Positions 27,427 through 36,234 of a stretch of DNA of 64,000 nucleotides are shown in pieces (the first letter of the stretch is position 1; each line of letters opens with the position of its first letter). The stretch is from Robiginitalea sediminis (GTDB lineage Bacteria > Bacteroidota > Bacteroidia > Flavobacteriales > Flavobacteriaceae): the NCBI RefSeq assembly GCF_002198115.1, contig NZ_NGNR01000001.1:310001-374000 (forward strand), written 5' to 3'. The position numbers were made by a program, and so were the translations under genes. Below the pieces are notes generated by a model, which ran no database searches, was not told the origin of the DNA, and saw only the letters and a list, made by a program, of their open reading frames with translations.

Positions 27427-28323
27427 TTATTTCAGCTGAAATTCCGTGGTGGCGAGGAGTTTCTCATCCTCGAAAACATTGAGGGTATAGATGCCCGGTT
27501 GCAGGGAGCCTTCCGGTACGGTAATGAAGTCGCAGATTTTCATTTCCTCGCCCAGGAAGATGAGTTCGGCCCGCTTGCTGTAGATATTGCCGTTGACCGA
27601 AACAATGGTGGCATTGTCTTCGATAACCTGCATGTTGGGACCCAGGAATTGCAGGTAGAGCACCTTCTCTTCCGAGACCACATTAGGGTTGCCCATAACC
27701 GTGACGCACCCCCGGAGCTTTTCGATGGTAGAGGCCTTGTTGGTCCGGATAGGCCGCTCCGAGCGCATGCGGAAGCCGCTGCCTTCGGGGTCCTGCAACT
27801 TCAGGTAGCTCTTGCGCTTGAGCTCCTGGCTCAGTTCGCGGATTTTCTCGCGCTGCAACGCCTCGGCCTCGGCCAGGGTATTGCTGCGGCCCCGCAATTC
27901 CTCAATGAGGTCGCGGGCTTCCTCGTACCGGTCTGCCAGGACACTGTTGTTGTATTGCAGGTAGTTGTTGCGCAGTTTTATACTGTCGTACCGTGATTCC
28001 AATTTGCGGAGTTCGCGCCGAAATTCGCGCAGCTTGGCAATGTCGTAGTTGAGTTGGCCCACGGAGTCCATGAGCTGCTGGACGCGGTCCCGGCTGTCTT
28101 CCAGTTCAATTTCGTTGACCTCGTTCAGGGCCGAGAGCCGGTCTACCTCGGTGCGCATCAGGGTGAGGTCCTTCATAAGGAGCTCCCGTTCCTGCTCCAG
28201 GTAGGAAATCTCGGTTCGGGACTGGGCATAGCTGTAGTAGAACGCAATCAGGATGCCGATGATCACCGCAATGAGAGCGGCCAAAATGATCTTGAAGTTA
28301 AACTTGGTATCCTGAAAAGTCAT
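27427..28323 (-). CDS. Membrane-anchored coiled-coil protein
   Basis: A 298-residue protein with a short cytoplasmic N-terminus, one transmembrane helix at about 11-31 (IILAALIAVIIGILIAFYY), a long heptad-rich coiled coil at about 35-170 with many Glu/Arg/Leu (YLEQERELLMKDLTLMR, QREKIRELSQELKRK) and a C-terminal beta-rich domain (about 195-298; YLQFLGPNMQVIEDNATIVSVNG). No Walker motif is present, so it is not a ParA ATPase. Probably a periplasmic structural or division-linked protein; function unknown. It is divergent from comF and just upstream of glyS on the same strand. Confidence 0.75.
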   Translation of the reverse strand: MTFQDTKFNFKIILAALIAVIIGILIAFYYSYAQSRTEISYLEQERELLMKDLTLMRTEVDRLSALNEVNEIELEDSRDRVQQLMDSVGQLNYDIAKLREFRRELRKLESRYDSIKLRNNYLQYNNSVLADRYEEARDLIEELRGRSNTLAEAEALQREKIRELSQELKRKSYLKLQDPEGSGFRMRSERPIRTNKASTIEKLRGCVTVMGNPNVVSEEKVLYLQFLGPNMQVIEDNATIVSVNGNIYSKRAELIFLGEEMKICDFITVPEGSLQPGIYTLNVFEDEKLLATTEFQLK

Positions 28324-28368
28324 TTGGGGAAGCCTCCTTTGTAGGTTAACGTATGAAATGCGGATTCG

Positions 28369-29070
28369 GTGTATTCCAAGGTTTCAAAAATACTAAATGG
28401 GGCCAACAACTTCCTGTTGCCCGCCCTCTGTTTTGGATGTAATGCCCACTTATATCGGGGAGAATCCCTGCTTTGTGCATTTTGTCGGCACGATTTGCCG
28501 CTCACCGAGTACTCTTTTGGGGAAGAAAACCCCGTAGACCGCATATTTTACGGGGAAGAAGCCGTAAAAAAAGCCTGGGCCCTGCTGCAGTATAAAGCCG
28601 GGGGCATGGTGCAGCACCTGGTCCACCAGCTCAAATACCAGGAACGGGAGGGCATTGGCAGGGCTTTCGGGGCCTGGATGGGTGAGGCCCTTTTGCGGGA
28701 CCCTTTTTGCCCCTCATTCGATTTTATTGTCCCCGTTCCCCTGCACTGGCGCCGCCTGCTCCACAGGGGGTACAACCAGTGCCATGGGATGGCCAGGGCC
28801 CTGGCCGGGACCACCGGGGGGCACTATGCCCCCGGGCTGTTGGTACGGGAACGTTTCCGGCGCACCCAGACCCGCAAAGGGCGGCGGGGGAGGCATGCGG
28901 GGACAACCGGGGTCTTCCGGCTTCGCGGCAGGGAGTTGCCACGGGGGGCCCGCGTCCTGCTGGTAGACGATGTGATCACTACGGGGGCCACCCTTCGCGC
29001 CTGTTGCCAGGCGTTTGAAGCCGAGGGCGGAATATCCCTTTACATCGCCGCCCTCGCGGCCGTACCGTAG
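28369..29070 (+). CDS. comF: ComF family phosphoribosyltransferase-like protein
   Basis: A 233-residue protein with an N-terminal zinc ribbon (Cys21-x2-Cys24, Cys36-x2-Cys39) and a type I phosphoribosyltransferase domain, with the PRPP-binding motif VLLVDDVITTGATL near residue 205. FIVPVPLHWRRLLHRGYNQ is the usual ComF core. ComF proteins aid DNA uptake in naturally competent bacteria, though many are kept in non-competent species. The start appears to be GTG 28369; neither ATG just upstream is in frame. Confidence 0.9.
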   Translation: MYSKVSKILNGANNFLLPALCFGCNAHLYRGESLLCAFCRHDLPLTEYSFGEENPVDRIFYGEEAVKKAWALLQYKAGGMVQHLVHQLKYQEREGIGRAFGAWMGEALLRDPFCPSFDFIVPVPLHWRRLLHRGYNQCHGMARALAGTTGGHYAPGLLVRERFRRTQTRKGRRGRHAGTTGVFRLRGRELPRGARVLLVDDVITTGATLRACCQAFEAEGGISLYIAALAAVP

Positions 29071-29121
29071 TTTCCCGATCTGTAAATTATATCGTTTCTT
29101 TGTGGCTCAGATCCCTGGCCT

Positions 29122-30744
29122 ATGAACCTTCTTCGACGCCTGCCCACGGCGGCTTTTGCCCTCTGCCTGCTGGTGGCCCTGGCCCAGTGCGGGCGGCGCG
29201 GGTCTCCCAGCGGGGGCCCCAAGGATGTGACCCCCCCGGTATTGCTGCGGGCGGAGCCCGAAAACAGGACCACGGGCTTTTCGGCATCGCGCATCCGGCT
29301 GTACTTCGATGAGTACATCCGCCTGGAAGACGTCCAGAACCAGCTCATCATTTCGCCCCCCATGAAATACCCCCCGGAAATCAGCCCGTTGGGCGGAGCG
29401 AGCAAATACATCCAGATCGACATTGTGGACACCCTCCTGGAAAATACCACCTATACGCTCAACTTCGGGCAAAGCGTGGTAGACCACAATGAGGGGAATC
29501 CTTACCCGCTGCTGACCTATGTTTTCTCCACCGGAGATTTCCTGGATTCCCTGAGCCTTCAGGGGGCTGTGGCCGATGGGTACAACCGCACGGCCGACCC
29601 CTTTATCAGCGTAATGCTGTACGAGCTGGACAGCACCTATACGGACTCTACTGTTTACCAGGAGCCCCCCTATTACCTGACCAATACCCTGGACAGCGCC
29701 GTGGTCTTCCAGCTCAGCAACCTGAAGCCCGGCCAGTACCGGCTGATAGCCCTCAAGGACGAGGGGAAGGACAATACCTTTACCCCGAATGCCGACAAAA
29801 TCGGGTTTGTGGCAGACACCATAACCCTTCCCACCGATTCCACCTATGTGCTGCGCCTGTTCCGGGAAATCCCGGAATACGGGGTCCGCACCCCCTCCTT
29901 TGCCGCCTCCAACCGCATCCTTTTCGGGTTTACCGGGGGGGTAGCCCCTTTGGTGGAGCCACTGACCCCTCTGCCCGATTCGGTCCGGACCGCCCTGGTC
30001 CGGGAACCCGGAAAAGACAGCCTGACCCTTTGGATGAGCCCCTTCGAAGCGGACTCGCTCAGGTTTGTCCTGACCCACCCGGAGCGCGAACAGCAGCGGG
30101 ATACCTTTACCGTTAAGCCCATCTCCGGCCAGGCAGCCGACACCCTGAGGATCTCCTGGTCGCCAACGGGTTCGCTCACACCCCTGGACTCGGTGTATTT
30201 CGAAGCGACCCTGCCGCTGGTTTCGGTAGATACCGCCATGTTCCGGCTGGTAGACCAGGATACCGTCCCCGTACCCTTCTCCCTGCGGTCCGATTCTCTA
30301 TCCTACCGGATCAACCTGGATTTTGAGAAAGCCCCCAACCAAACCTACCGCCTGGAAGTGTTCCCCGGGGCGATGACGGATTTTTTCATGGGGACCAACG
30401 ACAGCCTGCAGACCCGGTGGAGTACAGGGGCCCCGGACGAGTTCGGCACCCTGAAGATGAACCTGGAAGGGGCTGTGACCTACCCGGTGGTGGCAGAGCT
30501 CATCGACCAGCGGGACCGCCTGATACGGCGCGTGGCCCTTTCCGAACCCCAGACGCTGGAATTCCCTTGGCTGAACCCCGGGACGTACCGGTTCCGGATC
30601 ATCCTGGATGCCAACGGAAACGGGAAATGGGATACGGGTAAATTCCTGGAACAGCGACAGCCGGAGCGGGTCATCCACTTCCCTGCCCCCATAGAAATGC
30701 GGGCCAACTGGGAAGACGTGCGCACCTTTACCATCCGGGAGTAA
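29122..30744 (+). CDS. Ig-like domain lipoprotein (SbsA Ig-like/Big_5)
   Basis: A 540-residue exported lipoprotein with lipobox ALAQC (Cys23), then the GGPKDVTPP lead-in and a bacterial Ig-like domain (about 38-135; LLRAEPENRTTGFSASRIRLYFDEYI, TYTLNFGQSVVDHNEGN). The rest is beta-rich, with a C-terminal fold containing NPGTYRFRIILDANGNGKWDTG that resembles DUF2141-type domains. Such proteins are widespread in Flavobacteria, with no assigned function. The gene ends in a 17-bp convergent overlap with the nitrilase gene. Confidence 0.85.
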   Translation: MNLLRRLPTAAFALCLLVALAQCGRRGSPSGGPKDVTPPVLLRAEPENRTTGFSASRIRLYFDEYIRLEDVQNQLIISPPMKYPPEISPLGGASKYIQIDIVDTLLENTTYTLNFGQSVVDHNEGNPYPLLTYVFSTGDFLDSLSLQGAVADGYNRTADPFISVMLYELDSTYTDSTVYQEPPYYLTNTLDSAVVFQLSNLKPGQYRLIALKDEGKDNTFTPNADKIGFVADTITLPTDSTYVLRLFREIPEYGVRTPSFAASNRILFGFTGGVAPLVEPLTPLPDSVRTALVREPGKDSLTLWMSPFEADSLRFVLTHPEREQQRDTFTVKPISGQAADTLRISWSPTGSLTPLDSVYFEATLPLVSVDTAMFRLVDQDTVPVPFSLRSDSLSYRINLDFEKAPNQTYRLEVFPGAMTDFFMGTNDSLQTRWSTGAPDEFGTLKMNLEGAVTYPVVAELIDQRDRLIRRVALSEPQTLEFPWLNPGTYRFRIILDANGNGKWDTGKFLEQRQPERVIHFPAPIEMRANWEDVRTFTIRE

Positions 30745-31498
30745 AGCGGTCCCGGTCCTCCAGGAAACGCAACTGCCGGCGGGTATCCTCCAGGTGGGCC
30801 TTGGAAAGCTCTGCATGCAAGATGCCCGATTCCCCTTCCAGATAGGCCAGGGAAGCCCCAAGGGGGTCGTACACGGCCGAATGGCCGGAATATTCAAGTT
30901 TCGGGTCGGTGCCAACGCGGTTCACTCCCACCACATACGCCATATTCTCAATAGCCCTGGCCTTTAAAAGGGTGTCCCAGGCCGAAATACGGGCTACCGG
31001 CCAGTTGGCCACATAAATCAGCACATCGTAATCCTGGATGTTGCGGCTCCAGACCGGGAAGCGAAGGTCATAGCAGATTTGCAGGCAGCACTGAAACCCC
31101 CTGAAGGGGACAATTACCTGGCGGTTGCCGCGGGTATAGACCTTGTCCTCACCCGCCAGGGTAAAGGTATGCCGCTTGTCGTAGCTGTGGCAGGTCCCGT
31201 CGGGCTCCACAAGGAAGAAGCGGTTGTAAAACAGCTCACCCTCCGGCCAGACCAGGCTGCCCGCGATGGCGGCATCCGTTTTCCGGGCCCACCGGGCCAT
31301 CCAGTCCAGGGATTTTTCCGCTTCCTCGGGCGGGATGTTGCGGGGTTCCATCGTAAAACCGCTGGTAAACATCTCGGGCAGGACGATAAGGTCGGTACCC
31401 GGGGCTATTTGTCCCAGGAGGCCGTCCAGGTGTTCCCGGTTGGCTACAGGGTCTTCCCAGGCAAGGGTGGTTTGGACCAGGGCAACGGTAAGGGTCAT
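30728..31498 (-). CDS. Carbon-nitrogen hydrolase, omega-amidase (YafV/NIT2-like)
   Basis: The 256-residue nitrilase-superfamily enzyme has the Glu-Lys-Cys triad at Glu42 (LPEMFTSGF), Lys108 (YDKRH) and Cys142 (QICYDLRFPVW). The sequence around the triad matches the YafV/omega-amidase branch, which hydrolyses alpha-ketoglutaramate and similar keto-amides left by glutamine transaminases. The gene follows the ankyrin gene by four bases, so the two form one unit. Confidence 0.88.
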   Translation of the reverse strand: MTLTVALVQTTLAWEDPVANREHLDGLLGQIAPGTDLIVLPEMFTSGFTMEPRNIPPEEAEKSLDWMARWARKTDAAIAGSLVWPEGELFYNRFFLVEPDGTCHSYDKRHTFTLAGEDKVYTRGNRQVIVPFRGFQCCLQICYDLRFPVWSRNIQDYDVLIYVANWPVARISAWDTLLKARAIENMAYVVGVNRVGTDPKLEYSGHSAVYDPLGASLAYLEGESGILHAELSKAHLEDTRRQLRFLEDRDRFTPGW

Positions 31499-31502
31499 AG
31501 GG

Positions 31503-31973
31503 TCAGGATTCCAGCAGGGAGATCATGTCGGCATTGCCCTGAGACTTGGCATGGTAGAGGGCCGTCTGGCCCCGGGCGTCGCAGGCCGTGGTATCGGCGC
31601 CGGCATTGAGCAGCAGGCGTACAATTTCCGTGCGGCCAAAGGTAACCGCAAAGATCAGGCAGGTGCCCCCCATGGGGCTTACCGCATCTACGTTGGCCCC
31701 CGCATCGATCAGCACCTGGGCCGATTCTGCGTACCCCTTGAAACACGCACCCATTAGCGCGGTGTTCCCGGTGGCGTCCGTTTCGTCTACCGGGGCACCC
31801 TGTTCCAGCAGGAATTTTACGATTTCACTGTGGTTGTAATAGGCCGCCAGCACCAGGGGGGTAGACCCCCGGGGGTCGCGGGCGGAGAGGAGTCTGGGGT
31901 CCTGCTCCAGGGCCTGCCTGACCCCGAAGAGGTTGCCCTCGCGGATGAGTTCGAAAAAGGCGTTGGCGTTCAT
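31503..31973 (-). CDS. Ankyrin-repeat protein
   Basis: A 156-residue protein made of about four ankyrin repeats, with the consensus TPLVLAAYYNHSEIVKFLLEQGAPVD, NTALMGACFKGYAESAQVLIDAGANVD and QTALYHAKSQGNADMISLL partly visible. No signal peptide, so it is probably a cytoplasmic binding protein. The frame is open for a further 420 bases upstream but that part is antisense-frame noise over the next gene; ATG 31973 is fixed by a TACCTTTG element five bases before it. First gene of a two-gene unit with the nitrilase. Confidence 0.85.
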   Translation of the reverse strand: MNANAFFELIREGNLFGVRQALEQDPRLLSARDPRGSTPLVLAAYYNHSEIVKFLLEQGAPVDETDATGNTALMGACFKGYAESAQVLIDAGANVDAVSPMGGTCLIFAVTFGRTEIVRLLLNAGADTTACDARGQTALYHAKSQGNADMISLLES

Positions 31974-31978
31974 ACCTT

Positions 31979-31986
31979 CAAAGGTA
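31979..31986 (-). promoter_or_regulatory. -10 element of the ankyrin-nitrilase unit
   Basis: TACCTTTG on the minus strand, five bases (AAGGT) from ATG 31973; a perfect TAnnTTTG match. Confidence 0.65.
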
Positions 31987-32016
31987 CGGAAAACTTCGGT
32001 CTGCTTTGCGCAAGTC

Positions 32017-33417
32017 CTACTCCGGCTGAAGCGGTTCCGGGTGCTGCCCCGGGGTGAAATCTGCCGGCGCCAGCATGGGCTGGCGCAGGGTCCCGGAGGC
32101 GCCGGTATCGTTCCAGACCTGCCATTGGGAAGGTTGAAATATGTCAGAGGCCCGAGCCACCTCTGGCCTCCTAAGCGCCCGGCCGTCCTCAAATTCGTGG
32201 CTGGTGCCACTGCCATCTTCCCCGGGGATCCCGAAAATATCGACCACTGTTCCAAAAGGATCCACCAGCAGGATATTGTCGTCCCCGTTGGAGTCTGCCG
32301 GGCCATTGGCGCGCAATTCCACATCGGGCGCAAACCCGTAGACGGCCTGGAATACCCCGGGGTTTGCCGAAAAAACCAGGGTTGCACCTCCATCCAGTTC
32401 CAGTCCTGTGAGGTCTGCCTCCATGCCCGGGCTGCTATTGCCGTTGGTATACCGCTGGAGTTTCCAACCCCTGAGGTTTAAAGCTGTTTTCCCGGCGTTG
32501 TAGAGCTCCAGGAAGCGGGCACCCGCCTCATTATCCGGGTCTGCCAGTTCGGATATCAGGATGCTGTCCGAACGCATGGGCGGATAGCGTTCTTCGCAGG
32601 TAAGGCCGGAAAGGTCGAGATCCTCAGCCCGGCGCAACAACAGTTGAAAGTCCCCTTTGCGACCAACCAGGATGCCGGTGGCCGTACCGCTGCCCTCCGG
32701 GAGGTTTTCGGCCTGGAAGTCTGAAAACCCGCTATTGACCAGCTCAATCCCTGTACCTTCACACCCAACAAGGGGGACCAGGGTTTCTTCTCCCTCCAGC
32801 GCAAAGGTGGGCACGGGGTGTTCCGCGGCCACTTCCAGATCAGGGATCCGGACTAGGGTATGCAGGTGGCTTTCCCGCAGGGAATCCGCCCGTACCGGCA
32901 ATGGAGCAATTTCACCCCCCGGTTCGCAACTCAGGACAATGTGCTCAAGGGTTGCCTGGGCCGGAAGGCGGTCCAGGACGGGATTCCCAAAGATGTCCCT
33001 TCGGCTGCCCAGGGCCCACCCGGCACCACTGCGCCCCAGGAAAAGGCCCGACAAGAGGATGTGGACCCGGGAGCCCTCCGGGAAATAGGTAAACGCGTTC
33101 AACAGGTCCGTTTTGATTTCCAGACCGCGCGTTGGGGATTCCAATCGGTCCTGTAGGTACAGGCTCCCGAAAATATTCCCGCCCTGGCCGGTGGCGGTCA
33201 CATATCCTTCCAGATAGCGCGCCTCCGAGAATTCGTGCAAGCCTCCGTCCAGGAACAGATCCAGTTGCGCCATCTCCATAAATTCCAGGCCTTCGTTCTT
33301 ACAGGGATCCCCAGGCGGGTCCTGTGTTTCGTTCGGAGAACAGGCCAGAGCGACCATACTCAAAATAAACATCCCGGAAAACCAAGTGCGCCCCAGGCGC
33401 TGCTTTAAAAACTCCAT
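32017..33417 (-). CDS. DUF5689/lamin-tail domain lipoprotein
   Basis: A 466-residue lipoprotein with lipobox ALAC after a short helix. The N-terminal half (about 45-290; YLEGYVTATGQGGNIFGSLYLQD) has the DUF5689 pattern. The C-terminal part (about 295-420; LISELADPDNEAGARFLELYNAGKTALNLRGWKL) is a lamin-tail domain, often found in bacterial extracellular nucleases and phosphatases. It overlaps the 3' end of the TonB receptor gene by 13 bp and is probably cotranscribed, which suggests a surface partner of that receptor. Confidence 0.85.
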   Translation of the reverse strand: MEFLKQRLGRTWFSGMFILSMVALACSPNETQDPPGDPCKNEGLEFMEMAQLDLFLDGGLHEFSEARYLEGYVTATGQGGNIFGSLYLQDRLESPTRGLEIKTDLLNAFTYFPEGSRVHILLSGLFLGRSGAGWALGSRRDIFGNPVLDRLPAQATLEHIVLSCEPGGEIAPLPVRADSLRESHLHTLVRIPDLEVAAEHPVPTFALEGEETLVPLVGCEGTGIELVNSGFSDFQAENLPEGSGTATGILVGRKGDFQLLLRRAEDLDLSGLTCEERYPPMRSDSILISELADPDNEAGARFLELYNAGKTALNLRGWKLQRYTNGNSSPGMEADLTGLELDGGATLVFSANPGVFQAVYGFAPDVELRANGPADSNGDDNILLVDPFGTVVDIFGIPGEDGSGTSHEFEDGRALRRPEVARASDIFQPSQWQVWNDTGASGTLRQPMLAPADFTPGQHPEPLQPE

Positions 33418-36173
33418 GCTATATTCAGATAAAAGGTTCTGCCATATCCCCTCCAATACCGGGGCCCAAAGGAAGGATGCCCGCTTCTCAGGTCCGTCCT
33501 GTATTCCTGATAGGTGGCCAGCCTGCCCTGCTGGTATCCCCCCGTCCGATACCGGTTATTGAACAAATTGTTCAGCCCCAGAAACCCGCTTATATAGTGT
33601 TTGCCGATAAGCCAGGATTTGCCCAGGCTCAGGTTCAGCAGGTAATACCCCGGCAAAGCCAGCGGTTTCCTGGAAGCGCCCAGGGAGTGGGGCCCGTCAT
33701 CGGCCGGATTTATTTCCGGCGCCTCCTGGAGGCCTTCAAACCCCTGGGTATGGCGCAAAAAGGCTGGGCTTGCATACTGTCCGCCCAAATAAATGGCCCT
33801 GAGGTCGAGCCACCAGTAAGTCGGGTCCCGGTAACCTGCGCCAACCGCAATGGAGCATTGCGGCCCCGACGGATAGGGGCTTCCGCCCAGCGCTGCCCGC
33901 CCGGCATCCAGCAATCCATCCGGCGGAAACCCCTGGGCGCGATCCCCCCCGGGATACGCCTGTAACCAGAGCCTCGGGTTTCCCCAGTACTGCATTACCC
34001 CGAAGGCACCGGCGAGATTCAGGTTAACCACCGGGCTGGCCTGGTACACTATCCCACCTTCCAGGCCAAGGTGCCGCTGGCCAATTTGCCCTGCAATTTC
34101 CCGGATAAAGGCAGCGCCATAGGCCGTTTCTGTAAAATAGGAGCGCAAGGACCGCCCTCCTGAGAACCGGTTGTAATAGGCGCTTATCCGGACCGTTGTC
34201 CGGGGGTATCGCCCATAAAGGGTGAGGGAACCCCCGGAGGCGGAAGGGGGGTTGGGGTCCGGAAATATCCGGCTGTGCTCCCGCGGATCGGTGAAGACCT
34301 CCTGTAGCCCGGGGGCCCGGGTCTCCATCCCAAAATAGGCCCGCACCCAAAGACGGCCGGAATACCGGTAGCCCAGGAAACCCTTAATACCTGCTTCAGA
34401 ATACAAATCCCAGGGACTTTCCCCGAGGGATTCGTCCGGATAGCGAGCATTCCTGAAATGGCCCATACGCATAAACCGCCGATGGCCATAGCGCAGGGCC
34501 AGGCCCGCATCCCAGGGTCCGGCTGCAAGCCCCGCTTGCGCAAAAACCTCCCAACCCTTTGAGAGAAGGGAATACGAATACCCCCAGATATCCCCCGGTC
34601 CTTTTCCACCTGATCCCTCCATATCATTTCGGGTGCCGGTAAACGGATCGGTATCGGAAATGGATTGTGCCCCGAGCAAATCCAGGACGCGGGCCCCATG
34701 GTGCACCTGTGTGCCATGGGCCTGTGCAGCCGCGTCCAGGTGCCAGCCCGAATTCCACCGATAACGGCCCGAAGCCCGCAATACCCATCGCCCGGACTGT
34801 TGTTCGTCCCCGCTCAGCACATAGCGCGCCTCACCGCCCGGGGCGGCCATGTTTGCCCTTCGCAATGCTCCCCAATCTATCTGGGGGTTGCGCCGGAGGG
34901 ATGCAGCAGCACGGGCCACATTCTCGAAATTGGGGCCGATAGGCGCATTGTAGTAATAGGATGGCATATTCCGGTAGGCCACAGGGTCTGGGTTAGGGGC
35001 GTTGAAATAGGCCAGGCGTGTGGACGTGCGCCTTCCCCAGTGGTATCCGCTGCTAAGCCGCCATTGAAAGCGCTCCCCTTGCTTCCGTATCCCCGCAGTG
35101 ATAAAGGGTTCCATATCCCACTGCTCCCTTGCATTGCGAACCCTGCCTTCATCCTTGCCCCAATACGGGTTATACCGATGCCCCAGGAGCTTTGCTGCCT
35201 CCTGGGTAAGTGCTGCCGAACGCCCCCGCCTGGTCCGGCTCACAACCGCAGAAAGCCAGGCAGAAAGCCCCCGGGAAATCTTCCATTCCAGGACGCCATA
35301 ACCGGCTACAGACCTGTAGGGCGTCCCCTGGACATACCCCGTGTTCCCCCACCTGTGCGAAAGGGATACCAGATACCCAAGGCCTTTGGGATTCGGGCCG
35401 GAATTGTGCGTCCACATCTGCCGCATCGCATAACTGCGGCTACTGGCCGAAAGGGTGGCGCGGCTTCCGGGCCGGAGGGACGATGGCATGGCTTCAATGG
35501 CCACAGTACCGCCGGGACTTCCAAACCCATGGGCGGAAAAAGCCCTGCCCACATACGTTTCGGGGCGGCGGGCGATATCGGTAAGGCCGCTCCACAGCCG
35601 CCACATTGGGCGGCGGTCCAGGTCGCTGTTTACCGGTATGCCATTAAAATAAACCTGTGTTTCAGAAGATGCCAGGCCGCGGGGACGGAAAAACCCGGCA
35701 CTAAAGTCGAATGCTGCCCTGCTTAGGAAGTGGTCCCGGGAGGCTGTCAGCAAACCGGATGCCTGGTCCCGGGACTCCCCTTCGGTTTCCGAGGCCTCTC
35801 CAATGACGATAAAGTCCCGTTCGGGTTCTGCAGTCCTGGGCCGCATCCCTACCTCTCCAAGGGCAAGACTATCACCCGCGTGAAAATCAATGGGGAAACG
35901 CCTGGATGCATACCCGTCGGCCTCCATTCGGATTTCCTGAACCTTGCGCCCCACAGCAAGGACAAAATGCCCATCTTGCCGGGATCGCACCGAATCCGGA
36001 CTGCCAACCGCATAGATCAGGACCCCGGCCAGGGGCGACCGGTGCTGGGCATCCATGGCCCTTCCGCTGACTTGGCACTGCTGGCCCTGCAGCCGATTGA
36101 ATCCCGACAGGAACACGGCCAGCAGACAAATGGGCAGGAACTGCAAATGGAATGGAGCGGTGGTGTATGGCAT
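33405..36173 (-). CDS. TonB-dependent receptor with carboxypeptidase-like N-domain
   Basis: A 922-residue receptor. After a signal sequence (FLPICLLAVFLSGF) comes a carboxypeptidase-like domain (CQVSGRAMDAQHRSPLAGVL), then a plug domain in which VYFNGIPVN and RAFSAHGFGSPGGTVAIEA are recognisable, and a barrel that ends in GRTFYLNIAWSF, with a terminal Phe. It overlaps the lamin-tail lipoprotein gene and is divergent from the nuclease/phosphatase gene at 36235. The three together resemble a nucleic-acid or phosphoester scavenging locus. Codon use in this gene is a little less biased than in the housekeeping genes. Confidence 0.88.
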   Translation of the reverse strand: MPYTTAPFHLQFLPICLLAVFLSGFNRLQGQQCQVSGRAMDAQHRSPLAGVLIYAVGSPDSVRSRQDGHFVLAVGRKVQEIRMEADGYASRRFPIDFHAGDSLALGEVGMRPRTAEPERDFIVIGEASETEGESRDQASGLLTASRDHFLSRAAFDFSAGFFRPRGLASSETQVYFNGIPVNSDLDRRPMWRLWSGLTDIARRPETYVGRAFSAHGFGSPGGTVAIEAMPSSLRPGSRATLSASSRSYAMRQMWTHNSGPNPKGLGYLVSLSHRWGNTGYVQGTPYRSVAGYGVLEWKISRGLSAWLSAVVSRTRRGRSAALTQEAAKLLGHRYNPYWGKDEGRVRNAREQWDMEPFITAGIRKQGERFQWRLSSGYHWGRRTSTRLAYFNAPNPDPVAYRNMPSYYYNAPIGPNFENVARAAASLRRNPQIDWGALRRANMAAPGGEARYVLSGDEQQSGRWVLRASGRYRWNSGWHLDAAAQAHGTQVHHGARVLDLLGAQSISDTDPFTGTRNDMEGSGGKGPGDIWGYSYSLLSKGWEVFAQAGLAAGPWDAGLALRYGHRRFMRMGHFRNARYPDESLGESPWDLYSEAGIKGFLGYRYSGRLWVRAYFGMETRAPGLQEVFTDPREHSRIFPDPNPPSASGGSLTLYGRYPRTTVRISAYYNRFSGGRSLRSYFTETAYGAAFIREIAGQIGQRHLGLEGGIVYQASPVVNLNLAGAFGVMQYWGNPRLWLQAYPGGDRAQGFPPDGLLDAGRAALGGSPYPSGPQCSIAVGAGYRDPTYWWLDLRAIYLGGQYASPAFLRHTQGFEGLQEAPEINPADDGPHSLGASRKPLALPGYYLLNLSLGKSWLIGKHYISGFLGLNNLFNNRYRTGGYQQGRLATYQEYRTDLRSGHPSFGPRYWRGYGRTFYLNIAWSF

Positions 36174-36222
36174 CCGGCAAACCTAAGGCCATACCCTGCA
36201 CGGCGCATGCAGGAGTCAAGGC

Positions 36223-36230
36223 TACTTTTG
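36223..36230 (+). promoter_or_regulatory. -10 element of the nuclease/phosphatase gene
   Basis: TACTTTTG followed by CGCC and ATG 36235. The octamer is identical to that of bioF and the following four bases differ only in the last (CGCC against CGCT). Confidence 0.7.
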
Positions 36231-36234
36231 CGCC

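Noticed and set aside
27427-28323. ParA-type chromosome partition ATPase
   Set aside because: Relatives sometimes carry this label, but no Walker A or B motif exists; the protein is a membrane-anchored coiled coil.
31974-32393. N-terminal extension of the ankyrin protein
   Set aside because: The extra 140 residues are a shifted-frame reading of the lamin-tail gene, and a TACCTTTG promoter lies between them and ATG 31973.
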